Below, piece by piece: positions 24,701 through 35,491 of a DNA stretch of 64,000 nucleotides. Source of the DNA: Biomphalaria glabrata (Eukaryota > Mollusca > Gastropoda > Planorbidae); contig NC_074720.1 of the NCBI RefSeq assembly GCF_947242115.1, forward strand, positions 43,420,029 to 43,484,028, in the 5' to 3' direction. The translations under genes were made by a program, and so were the position numbers. Position 1 is the stretch's first letter. Each line of letters opens with the position of its first letter. The notes below the pieces were generated by a model. It was not told the origin of the DNA. It worked only from the letters and a program-made list of their open reading frames with translations, and did no database searches.

Positions 24701-27700
24701 TAATTACTGTGTATTGACTTTGATAGATAATACCAGGCTTACAAATAATTACTGTGTATTGACTTTGATAGATAATACCAGGCTTACAAATAATTACTGT
24801 GTATTGACTTTGATAGATAATACCAGGTTAACAAATAATTACTGTGTATTGACTTTGATAGATAATACCAGGCTAACAAATAATTACTGTGTATTGACTT
24901 TGATAGATAATACCAGGTTAACAAATAATTACTAAGTATTGACTTGTTAGATAATACCAGGCTAACAAATAATTACTGTGTATTGACTTTGATAGATAAT
25001 ACCAGGCTTACAAATAATTACTGTGTATTGACTTTGATAGATAATACCAGGCTAACAAATAATTACTGTGTATTGACTTGATAGATAATACCAGGCTAAC
25101 AAATAATTACTGTGTATTGACTTTGATAGATACCAGGCTAACAAATAATTACTGTGTATTGACTTTGATAGACAATACCAGGAGAACAAATAATTACTGT
25201 GTATTGACTTTGATAGATAATACCAGGTTTACAAATAATTACTGTGTATTGACTTTGATAGATAATACCAGGCTAACAAATAATTACTGTGTATTGACTT
25301 TGATAGATAATACCAGGCTAACAAATAACTACTGTGTATTGTCTTGATATATAATACCAGGCTAACAAATAACTACTGTGTATTGACGTGATAGATAATA
25401 CCAGGCTAACAAATAACTACTATCAACTGTAAAAGGTCACAAGTTCATTACCTGGAAGACCTGGGCACTACTTTGTCTGTTAGTCGTTCGTATTTTTTCA
25501 TCCATTCTTCGGTCGTGGTCCTAATAAAAAATTAAATTTGAATGACTTATTTTTTTGCTGACCTCCAAGTCAATAAATTAAAAGAATCAAATTGACAAAA
25601 GCAAACATTAAAAATAATGAAAAGGAAAATTAAATGCTTTAATAAATATGAAATACATTAACAGGGCACAAATATGTGGTAGATGCATCTTTATAATTTA
25701 GACCAGTGGTTCTCAACCTTTTATGCTCGGCGACCCCTTTTTACAATCCCCCACTCTCTGCGACCCCCGCACACACACACATACAGCAATAGAAGAATAG
25801 ACAATAACAATCCTTATTTTCGATGGTCTTAGGCGACCCCTGGCAAATCGTCAATCGAGCCCCAAGGGGGTCGTGACCCACAGGTTGAGAACCCCTGCTT
25901 TAGACCTTGTGATATATAGGACAGATGATTTCAAGGTCATGTTTCTGATGTCAATGGTTAATGGGGGTGTCTTGTGAACAGCACAACAGCAAAGCCCCGT
26001 TACTTTTTCCCAACTAATGTCAGGTACCCAATAGAGCTGGGTGGACCACTGGAAATAGCAGTGTTGATATTTAGACACCTGCTTCGACCTTTGAACTTCC
26101 AGTTCAGTCAGGCTGGTAAAATTGATCTCTTGCTGACCTAGAGGTTCATGAGCCTTGGCTCAACTTTTAATGACAGAGCAAATTAATAAGATTATTGTTC
26201 ACTAGGGGCATAACCTATTTGATAAAAGTACACTTCTATTCAATTTTATTTATTTTCAAATTATGAAAGTGATATTTATTTTATTATTTTAAGATTCAAA
26301 CTTTTAACAAAGAAAATTCATAATCATAAATCTTTTGAAAGATTATATTTTTACTTCCAATGCTGAAATTTTTTAAGAAAAAAAATTAATGCATTCTTTA
26401 TAGTTGGGAAGAACTCTGAAAAAGGGAAATATTAATTAGGGATAAAGAGTTAAGTCCCTTAAAAGCAAATAAATAAATAAATAAAATCCTTTAAAGTGCT
26501 ACATTTGTATTGAATGTACCACTTTATTAAAACTTCTATTGAACTTACTTTGGAATCACCACAACTAAAGTTATAAGGTATTCAGAATCAAGAATAAAAT
26601 CTTCCTTTTTCACCAGCTCAGCCACACTTCGAGTCAACAAACTGCCACTGAAACAAAGTCGACATTTTCAAATTAGTTTAGATCAATTCATTTGAATCAT
26701 TGTTACCTTTATAAGTACCGGTATCATAATGAACACAAGATATTTTTTAATAAGCTCAGTTTCCATAAGTATTAAAATAGCGAAGGAATACAATGGTAGC
26801 AATATTTACGTTGCCTTGCGCTCCAGCTGCTGTAGATTGCCTTTAAGATTGTTATATTTGTTGTATCGGGTTTTCAATTCCTCTTCTATGTGTGACACAT
26901 CCTAGAGAAAGAACAAAAAAAAAACAAACTTTTCAGTATCTTTTACGTTAAACATATTTTTTTTTGTCATGCGATTTTATCACAACTTGAAATGTATTTT
27001 AACATATAAGATAAGATAATTTTATTGATCCAATCGAATGGAAATTCAGTTTGACTACAATTGACAGCCTCATGGGCTGGTAGGCCTGAATGAAATAGAA
27101 AAAAAAAAATACTTGGCACCATTCTATACTTAAATGAACAAGAATGGTACATTTTTATAACAAGTCAGTTGTAGTATTTTTGTTTAATTTATTATGCAGG
27201 TTTTCGGTTTAAAAGCAAATCATGTTTTTTTTGTCCATTTTTTTAATGGGACACAATGCATGATTTGGACAGTTTATTTGTAGAACAATAAGTCAGTAAA
27301 AATAGTTAAAAGTTACCACTTTCAGATCTTTCAATCTCAGGGAGCAGATGATGTAAAACTCATCTGTTTCTAAGGCCAATGGTTAACAAGGGTGTCATGT
27401 GACCAGCACAACGACCAACCGCATTTACTCTCCCCAACAAATGCCAGGTACTCATCCCAGTCTCCGCCAGGTTTCAAACTCGATACCCTTCCTTTGGAAG
27501 CCAAGCACTTGACCACTCAGCCACCACACCCCAATGCAACTCACATTTTATATTCATTAGACATTTTAACCTTTTACATCATTTTTATAAAAGTTTAGAA
27601 AAAACAAAATTGAATGTAATAAAAAAAAAACAAAAAAACATGGTGTGTACCTTGGAGATAACATCAGCAATAGCTCTAAGAGGCTGTTTAACAGGATACT

Positions 27701-30230
27701 TGGCCAAGTCCCAGCTGAACTTCTGCATGTAAATTTGTGGTGGGGCTAAGGAAAAAGTATTTCCAAAGTTAATGATTACCTTCTAGAAATAGATTGCATT
27801 TCATTTCATGCTAACATTTATTAAGTCCCATTCAAACTTAATATTATAGATATATATTCACTAAGAATATTTATAGAATTTTATATACATGTTTAAAATT
27901 AATTGCGTAATAGTTTGTGCTAAAAAAAAAAAAAGTTTTCCAAAAACAAAAATGGCGTACTGTCCCCTCCGATGCGCAAGTTCTCTGAAAAGCTTCCTTT
28001 ATCTGACGATTCCAAAACATCCTCCAGCGTTGATGCAGTCTTCCTTACAATACTGGAACAAAAAAAAGGTCAACCAGTTTAGTTTAGAGAGAGAGGTGCC
28101 TAAACTACTGAGTTCAATAATTTTACAGAGACTAAATACAGATACAAGATAAGAAAAAGAATTGGTAATCAAAGCAAATATATAAAACACAGAAACTCTT
28201 CAAACTTTTGCACAAAGAGATTTTGAATTGTACTGACACAGATTTTAGTGTGCCGAATAGTGTGGAATAAATTCAACTATTTTAATAGTAATTTACAATG
28301 CCAGTAGCCTTGTCGGGATACACCAGCTGAATTATGTGGCATTTTAACGCTGAGCTAAGAGTCCTGATTTTAAATTCTGGTGAGATACATTGCTAGAGAA
28401 AAGTGAGAATTTCAGGCTTGTGACTGAGTAAAAATATCAGTGGCTGGACTTTGCGCTAGTCGCTGTGTCACATAGGAGGCCCTGTTACTGAGTGGTAAAG
28501 CGCTTAACTATTGAACCGGGGTCCGGGATTCGAATCCTGGGATTTTTAACTTCAGGATCTTCGGGCGCCCCTGAGTCCACCCAGCTCTAATGGATACCTG
28601 AGGTTAGTTGAGGACAAAAACAAAAGGCGGTTGGTCGTTGTGCTGGCCACATGACACCCTCGTTAACCGTAGGCCACAGAATCGGATGAAATTTACATCA
28701 TCTGCCCTATAGACCACAAGATCTGAAAGAGGAACTTTATTTTTACCGTGTCACATGTGTATGTATAATGTCATGCTTAACAGCACACAACAATGGCTGA
28801 CCAGCCGGAAGTCAACTGTCCTCATTATTCATGTCACATTATGTGTGCATGGGAAAATATGGCAGACCATTCCAGATAACCTTGATTAGCATAAACAGCA
28901 TGTTAAGTCAAGGTAGAAGCTTGAAGAATGTACAATCAGTGATATAGTCTAGAAAACTCTTTGTACTATAATATTTTAGGAGCGGTGAGCTTGCTATCAT
29001 GGTCGCTAGTCTCTGTTCAAGATGATTATTGGCCATTGCTCACAGTCGCTGGCAATTAGTCATTGTTCTATGTGTATTAATTTAGTCTACTTATTCATTA
29101 CTGGATTACTATTTGATGGACTGTACTTTGACTGTGTATTATTTTAACTTGAATATTACCATATTTAAAGGAACTTTTTGAACGAAAGTGTCTAAGGAAA
29201 ATCTAAAAAATCTTGGAAGACAATGCCACCTGCTCCATCAGAACTACGTCAGGTCGTCATGAAGTGGGCGACTACTGTCAATCAAGACAAGAACAGAGCG
29301 ATACAAAAACTCGTTCGTACCTCACTCGGTCAGACTATATCACCGCCACTCGTTGATGAGGGAACATGAAAAGCACCATGATGCCTGTGTGTAGTCACTG
29401 AATGAACTCTTTATGTTGTGTCTGTTGTATTTATGTGTATTTTTCTGTTGTGTTGTCTTTATATGAGAAAAGAGTCCTTGTAATCACAACACATTTCCGT
29501 AAGGATCAATAAAGCAGGTCTTAAGTCAGACAAGTCAATGTACAAGCTCTACATGTTTCGAGTTACTAGTTTTATTCAGCTGAGTTCAAAAGGATTAAAC
29601 TCAAGAAATTATATTCAGTGTTGAGCTTCTTCAGTGGGTTGAATAGATTTATGGGCACAACCAAATCCGTGCATATCATATGATTGTGGAGTCAATACAC
29701 AAATATCTCCAAAACCAACATCATGATACATGGAAACACTTTTATAAATGCTGTCCAGAAAAAAATGGAGAGAATAGCTCCCAGTGTCCTATGGACTGGG
29801 TTTTTAAACATTGGGAAAGTTTTTACTTCATTAGTTAATTTGGACCTTGTAAACATTTTTGTGTAAATATTGACTAACCTCTCTGTGTAAAGATCAGTTT
29901 TATTAAGATCATCTGACAGACCCACCAGGACATCAAGTGTGCCAACCTGTTGACAATAGAAATGTAAAAATTATATGCATAATGAATTGAGTTTTGACAA
30001 ATAAAAAATAAAAAAATGCGATCACCTTATATTAAATATTTAACTCATACCAAGTTTTATAAAATCATAGAAAAAAATGTTACCTTAAGATCTGGGATAT
30101 TGAATTTAAAGTTTTCAGAAAGTCTATCACTTCCAGACTTTGTCGCTTGGTTTAGTCTCTCAAATGTATTTTGAGGAGTTTTGTCCCCAGGAGCTGATAT
30201 TAGCCAGTATTCATTCATTAAACCAGACAT
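21708..30230 (-). CDS. ATP6V1C: V-type proton ATPase subunit C, spliced
   Basis: This is subunit C of the V1 sector, which clamps the peripheral stators and controls V1-V0 assembly on endomembranes. Coding exons in transcript order: 30230-30084, 29946-29879, 28052-27961, 27745-27651, 26901-26810, 26647-26549, 25520-25452, 24457-24365, 23109-23016, 22869-22772, 22446-22320, 21812-21708. They total 1179 bases, 392 residues (human C1 has 382). Matches run the whole length: [173 protein letters not shown]. The start is the first ATG with an A at -3. A second ATG four codons on aligns with the human start. A 5'UTR exon border (CAG before 30271) implies a non-coding first exon upstream. Confidence 0.97.
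23545..23735 (-). mobile_element. SINE-B, near full length
   Basis: On the minus strand: GGCTGCCTGGTCGTGCGGTT (tRNA-like head), CGAGAGTTCAAATCCTGCCC (B box), then CGTCCTGCGGGAGGTTTGGA, and an A-rich tail with AAACAAACAAAC. It lies in ATP6V1C intron 8. Confidence 0.8.
24510..25425. repeat. 45-bp minisatellite, about 20 copies, filling an ATP6V1C intron
   Basis: The unit CTAACAAATAATTACTGTGT + ATTGACTTTGATAGATAATA + CCAGG is nearly invariant. Since 45 is a multiple of three, long meaningless open frames appear on both strands. The array occupies over 90% of the intron between exons 25452-25520 and 24365-24457, leaving about 26 bp on the donor side and 50 bp on the acceptor side. Confidence 0.97.
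25704..25897 (+). mobile_element. hAT-like MITE M2, 194 bp, complete
   Basis: Terminal inverted repeats are CAGTGGTTCTCAACCTTTT and AGGTTGAGAACCCCTG. The 8-bp flanks ATTTAGAC and CTTTAGAC are a target duplication with one mismatch. It has no coding capacity. Confidence 0.9.
25913..26070 (-). mobile_element. SINE-A fragment
   Basis: Reversed SINE-A body: AGGACAGATGATTTCAAGGT, CAACTAATGTCAGGTACCCA and ATAGAGCTGGGTGGAC. It directly follows the M2 element. Confidence 0.65.
27328..27535 (-). mobile_element. SINE-A copy
   Basis: It reads, reversed, from GGAGCAGATGATGTAAAACT through CCAACAAATGCCAGGTACTC, GGTTTCAAACTCG (B box) and CACTTGACCACTCAGCCACC (A box). It lies in ATP6V1C intron 4. Confidence 0.8.
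28468..28742 (+). mobile_element. SINE-A copy
   Basis: GTTACTGAGTGGTAAAGCGC, GGGATTCGAATCCTGG, CCACCCAGCTCTAATGGATA, GTTGTGCTGGCCACATGACA and GCCCTATAGACCACAAGATC follow the family order. It lies in ATP6V1C intron 2. Confidence 0.85.
28743..29520 (+). other. Unclassified inserted segment in ATP6V1C intron 2
   Basis: This piece directly follows a SINE-A and is unlike the other repeats here. It holds a 48-codon open frame from 29223 beginning [15 protein letters not shown], and ends with an AATAAA at about 29506. It could be a fossil mobile element or an unrelated insertion. I do not recognise it. Confidence 0.3.
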
Positions 30231-30739
30231 TTTAATTCGTGATATTGCTCGCAACAGATTATTTCAAAAATCTGTAGCTGGTGAGAAAAACAAAACAAAA
30301 TATTTAACTAGAAAATTTCTACAAAGAAGGAATGTAATTGACTGGATAATATATTAAACTTTTATCAGCTATCATGTCAAAGGCAGAAATGATATTTTTT
30401 ATCCCATTGACAATCTGTTATTTGCATCGGTCTAAAACATTTTTTATTTTGAGTTTAATAATGTGCTCAATCAAATGAGATATTGGTCATGTCAAATGCA
30501 TATACAGTCACAACCTTAACTGACCAAGGTCACTTCTAACAAGCCTTGCTGCGCATTGCACAAAAGTGGCGGTCAGAATGACTTGACCCAATCTCTACAG
30601 GTCACACTAGTCACAGATTTTCAATTTCTTTTCAATAGTTAATTTTTTCAACCTTAGAAAATCTTTCCTTCTTCTAAATCTCATTGTGAAAGGACTTAAA
30701 ATTGTATGCAATTATAAAGAATCTTTTTTTAACAATACA

Positions 30740-30965
30740 TAGATCTAGGTTTTTTCAGTGCACCTACTCACCTACCTTTTGAAATTTCATCATACTAGAT
30801 CTAGATCTAATCAAATCTAATGGTCGCACAATTATGATATAATGAAATGTTTATCTTAACACTTTTTTATTAGTCTTAGAAGATTAAAGTGTTTATTGTA
30901 CTTCTGTGACCTGTGCCCTTATACTTGTAATGATGTAATGTTAGATCTAATTCAACTTTTATTGC
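30740..30965. repeat. AGATCTAGATC-rich tract upstream of ATP6V1C
   Basis: Repeated ATCTAG/AGATCTAA words, as at 2930-3085, within 750 bp of the ATP6V1C start. Confidence 0.5.
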
Positions 30966-31639
30966 TTTTTTTAACTTTTTAAAATATGTTTGTAAAATAA
31001 GACTTGCCCTTAGCAAATATTCATTAGAAAGAGTTTGACTTGAGTGTTGTAATAGATATATATATAATGCAATGACCTTACATCAACATAGATTGATAGA
31101 TCGTAAAATGAGATGACCACAACTTTGCAGAAGGGAAGACATCACAAGACTACTGACTTAACAACTTAAGTTGACTTAACTGACTGGATAGAGTCAGAGC
31201 AGGCAAGTCACAAGGCAGACGTATTGATTTCAACAAGTTCAATGCGAAAATAGATCTATAGCATAGTGCAATAATTTACCTTCAATCTCCCTTTAATTGC
31301 TCCTATCTAGACAATGTTTTATATACAATATTTCATGACAAAAGAATAAAATGGGTTCGTAATTACAAAGATTGTCATACACTTGTTTTGTACGGGACTT
31401 TTCACGTGATACCGGAAACAGAATTTTAATTTCTTTTTTAGAGTTATCGCCCGTATAACATTAGAGGCCTCTATGACAACAGAAGAAATATTTTCTAACA
31501 AAATTCTTGTTATTTCCATCAGCTACCCTATTTAGAATGTAGTTTTAGTCTTGAGGACTGTGTTTTTCAAAGGGACATTTTTAAATTTTTTAATTCTGAT
31601 AGAAAACAGTAAGTATTTTAACTGTAAGTCATTTAAACC

Positions 31640-32280
31640 TATTATTTTAAGAGTCGCCTATCTCAGTACTGAGTCAGTGAGTATGAGTTACTTACTTACT
31701 ATGTTACTTGACTTACTTACTATGAGTATGAGTATTGTGATTGTCATACTAACTATTGACACATTCAGAATAACATTATGAGTATCCTGAGTATCTGTAG
31801 TGTCTGTCACCTGTGTCTCTCACTCTCACTTCAGTCTTATGAAGTTCAGGACCAGGACTGATCTAAAATTATTATTTATATTCTAGATCTATAATAATAA
31901 TATGAACTATGAACTCTCTCTATTCTATTGTCAGTATTGAGTCTTATTGACTCTCTTACTCAGTGTAACTCACTACACAACACTACAGTAATGACTACAC
32001 TAGTTGCTACTAGAGACTAGAGTCTAGTTAGACTCTAGTGACACTCTAGTCCATCACTCCATGTCAATGTCTAGATCTACAGTGACTACAGCATGCATGA
32101 TTCTACATTCAACATGAACATCATCAACATGTTGATGTTATGATGTTACCTTTTGTAGACACTAGAGTGACTTTAGTTTGGCTACTAAAGTCTAGATTCC
32201 TAGATCTAATCAAGCATTCTAGAATCTAAATCTAGATTTAGATATAGACCTAATCTAGCTTGACAATTGATGGCCTGCTT
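31640..32280. repeat. CTAG- and ACT-rich compositionally odd stretch
   Basis: Words such as ACTAG, TCTAG, GAGTC and TACTTACT are strongly over-represented, with runs like ACTAGAGACTAGAGTCTAG. There is no open frame of note. It may be a degenerate satellite. Confidence 0.55.
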
Positions 32281-32770
32281 AGGGTCTAGTATGGAAGCAT
32301 TAGAGCACTGCTATCTTCTATTAATGTGCTGTTTTATTTGGGACCCCTCAACTCAAGAAAACATAAAGAAACTAGTACAGCTGCAAAAATAGAGAGCAAT
32401 GAGATTTTTATAACAAAAGAATGTTCAAATTTTATTAGAGTAACACCATTAGTTTAGTAACATGATAATAAACATCACTAAGTTTAGTGACACTTCTGGA
32501 TAGAAGACTAAAAAGGTAAAGTAGTCATAGGTCTAATACATAAAACACAGAACCATAACTTACAAATACAAAATCACACTTGGAAAGTCACAAAGAAAGA
32601 CACACTTCTTATTCCAGATGCTAGGACAGATATGTACAAGAGCTCCTTCTTCCCTGTCCCCATGAAACAGGTTGCCTGAATCAGCCAGGAAATCAATGAC
32701 TTCCAGAGTTTTAGTCTCTAATTAACATACATGACTAGATTAACACATTGATAACCATCTACTTTTACGT
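32280..32770 (+). mobile_element. LINE L-a 3' fragment (diverged)
   Basis: It encodes, with breaks, the segment from the WDPSTQENIKKLVQLQK region through KTQNHNLQIQ to the shared 3' end near 32740. Confidence 0.7.
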
Positions 32771-32774
32771 TATA

Positions 32775-33060
32775 CGGATGTATGCAAACGCGACATGAAG
32801 CTCTTCAAAATCGACACTGGCAACTGGGAAGAGGTGGCACTGGGCAGATCCACATGGAGAGAGAGCATAAAGGAAGGGTCACAGATTGCAGATGTCATAC
32901 ACAACAGAAGCAGAAAGAAGGGTGAAAATGCAACGGCGCCTGGTGATTATATATGCCCAACCTGCGATCGCAGCTGTGTATCAAGGATTGGCCTCTTTAG
33001 TCACACAAGAAGTTGCAAAGGGAAAAGATCGTCTCTCGAGACGTAAAATGCCACAGAGAA
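32775..33060 (+). mobile_element. LINE C-terminal fragment with CCHC zinc finger ('L-f')
   Basis: The open frame reads MKLFKIDTGNWEEVALGRS, TWRESIKEG, then YICPTCDRSC, RIGLFSHTRSC, a C-x2-C...H-x4-C finger like that ending the L-d protein. It is related to L-d but not the same family. A split relative lies at 52015-52080 and 52720-52940. Confidence 0.75.
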
Positions 33061-34157
33061 CCATCTACTAAGGACATATAATTATTTTCTCTTTTGAAGT
33101 AAAATAAAGTCCATAAACTGTAATATTATAATTTAAGATAATATGATATATTATTAAACATGGAGCAACTCAGCCAGGCATTTGATTTAGTTTTAATCTA
33201 GTAACATTGTCACCACCTTAGGTACTAAGGACATAATTATTTTCTCTTTTAAAGTAAAATTAAGTCCATAAACTGTAATATTATATTTAAGATAATATGA
33301 TATATATTATTAAACATGGAGCAACTCAGCCAGGCATTTGATTTAGATTTAATCTAGTAACATTGTCACCACCTTAGGTACTAAGGACATAATTATTTTC
33401 TCTTTTGAAGTAAAATTAAGTCCATAAACTGTAATATTATATTTAAGATAATATGATATATATTATTAAACATGGAGCAACTCAGCCAGGCATTTGATTT
33501 AGATTTAATCTAGTAACATTGTCCCCACCTTAGGTACTAAGGACATAATTATTTTCTCTTTTGAAGTAAAATTAAGTCCATAAACTGTAATATTATATTT
33601 AAGATAATATGATATATATTATTAAACATGGAGCAACTCAGCCAGGCATTTGATTTAGATTTAATCTAGTAACATTGTCCCCACCTTAGGTACTAAGGAC
33701 ATAATTATTTTCTCTTTTGAAGTAAAATTAAGTCCATAAACTGTAATATTATATTTAAGATAATATGATATATATTATTAAACATGGAGCAACTCAGCCA
33801 GGCATTTGATTTAGATTTAATCTAGTAACATTGTCACCACATTAGGTACTAAGGACATAATTATTTTCTCTTTTGAAGTAAAATTAAGTCCATAAACTGT
33901 AATATTATATTTAAGATAATATGATAAATATTATTAAACATGTAGCAACTCAGCCAGGCATTTGATTTAGATTTAATCTAGTAACATTGTCACCACATTA
34001 GGTACTAAGGACATAATCATTTTCTCTTTTAAAGTAAAATTAAGTCCATAAACTGTAATATTATATTTAAGATAATATGATATATTATTAAACATGGAGC
34101 AACTCAGCCAGGCATTTGATTTAGATTTAATCTAGTAACATTGTCACCACCTTAAGG
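33061..34157. repeat. 156-bp satellite, about 7 copies
   Basis: The unit runs from GGTACTAAGGACATAATTAT to ACATTGTCACCACCTTA, with starts near 33065, 33221, 33377, 33533, 33689, 33845 and 34001. Copies differ by a few bases. The first begins exactly at the 3' end of the L-f LINE fragment. Confidence 0.95.
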
Positions 34158-34175
34158 GGTAGTTCACTGAAATTG

Positions 34176-34933
34176 TTAAGGGGTTACTGGATCCAATTTT
34201 GGGTTTACTAGATCTACCGATTCTAGATTTTTCAATTTTGGTGTAATTAAATAGGTGGACATGTATTTTATAAACTGGCACCAAATATTTTCTAAAAAAA
34301 TAGCATTTTTTATTTTAAAAAAATCATTTTAATGATGCATGGTGAACACTATTTTCCATATTTTTCTTAATACAAATTCACTGTTTTTGAGTGAATGCAT
34401 TTTTTGTGATCCCCCCCCCCCCCCCCCTGTAACATATTTCTAAAATCTCTAGAACTAATAGAGATAAATGTGTCAAATTTGGTACACATATTCAGAGATA
34501 AATAATACAGAGAATCAGCTAGTTTTAATGACTTTAGCTGAAGAAGTTTTTAATATATGATCTTTTGGGAAAAAAAATGTGGATGCATTTTACAGGAAAA
34601 AAATCACCCTTTTTTAAAAAATCATAAAATGCACAATGCTAAGGGAAAATGTATAAAATCTAGCTAGCTCCTTCCAGCCACCTTTATACTTTAAGGTGTA
34701 AGTATTTTTAGCTTTGAAATTTATCTATTTTGAAAAATTTTAGAATTTTCCTATATGAACTAATTTTTGTTTATTTTCAAGATGGCCGCCGTTACCATGG
34801 CAACCCGGAAACATTAGACAACATTCAATATATATTTTTTATTATTGAGTTGTCATATGATATAATATAACAACAGTTATTAAGTTAAAGCAAAAATAAA
34901 AAAAATAAATTTCGCACTTCTGTAACCCCTTAA
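34176..34933. mobile_element. TTAA-flanked element, 758 bp, carrying YY1- and RFX-like motifs
   Basis: Inverted ends TTAAGGGGTTAC and GTAACCCCTTAA suggest a piggyBac-like non-autonomous element. The interior has a C-run at 34410 and, near the right end, CAAGATGGCCGCC, GTTACCATGGCAAC and CCCGGAAAC. It has no coding capacity. Confidence 0.6.
34791..34804. promoter_or_regulatory. X-box (RFX) motif upstream of the kinase-like gene
   Basis: GTTACCATGGCAAC is a perfect palindromic X-box, 10 bp after a YY1-like AAGATGGCCGCC and next to CCGGAA. It lies 688 bp upstream of the ATG at 35492 and inside the TTAA-flanked element. Confidence 0.5.
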
Positions 34934-35491
34934 AATAATTTGACATTTTTTGGTACACTAGATCAGTCAATTGTGGATCCATGTTATTTTCATGAATTAA
35001 TGGGCAAATAGCAAAATCAGCTCAAATAACTGTATTAACTCAGTTGTCCCTCTCGTTTCATTATTAACTTCTTCCCAAGTGCTTTTATATTATGTAAGGA
35101 ATCGCCTGATTCAGCTGGATAAACTTTGGAATCTTGTAGATAGTCTCTAGAGATGACTATAAAACCAAGAACTCCAATCCAATGATTAAAAAAATAATGT
35201 GTCGTTGCCCTAGTAATAATCAAGTTCATTGTTATTAAAGTCTTCACAAGAAGGTAAGGGTCTTCCACTAGCTCAGGTCCTCCATATCCTGTTATCAAAC
35301 CTTCAATCTTGTATGTTTTTTATTTTTCAAAATAATATCTCTTAAGCTTTTCAATGTAATATAAACTTTGTCGTTTTGTTTAGTTATGTAATTCATGCAC
35401 CTAAGTTGATATGACATGTATATCTCCCTCTTGCATTTGACGCAGATTTGCGACTGATGGCGGAATGAGCTGACCTGCCTACACATTTAGA

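Larger units (their letters stand above)
30272..35491. other. Divergent spacer between ATP6V1C and the kinase-like gene
   Basis: No host exon is recognised. It contains AGATCTAGAT-rich DNA, a CTAG/ACT-rich stretch, two LINE fragments, a 156-bp satellite and a TTAA-flanked element. The ATP6V1C promoter should lie in the first 1-2 kb, on the minus strand. Confidence 0.6.

Noticed and set aside
24510-25347. Long repetitive open frames on both strands
   Set aside because: They are artefacts of a 45-bp tandem repeat in an ATP6V1C intron; the unit length is a multiple of three and free of stops.
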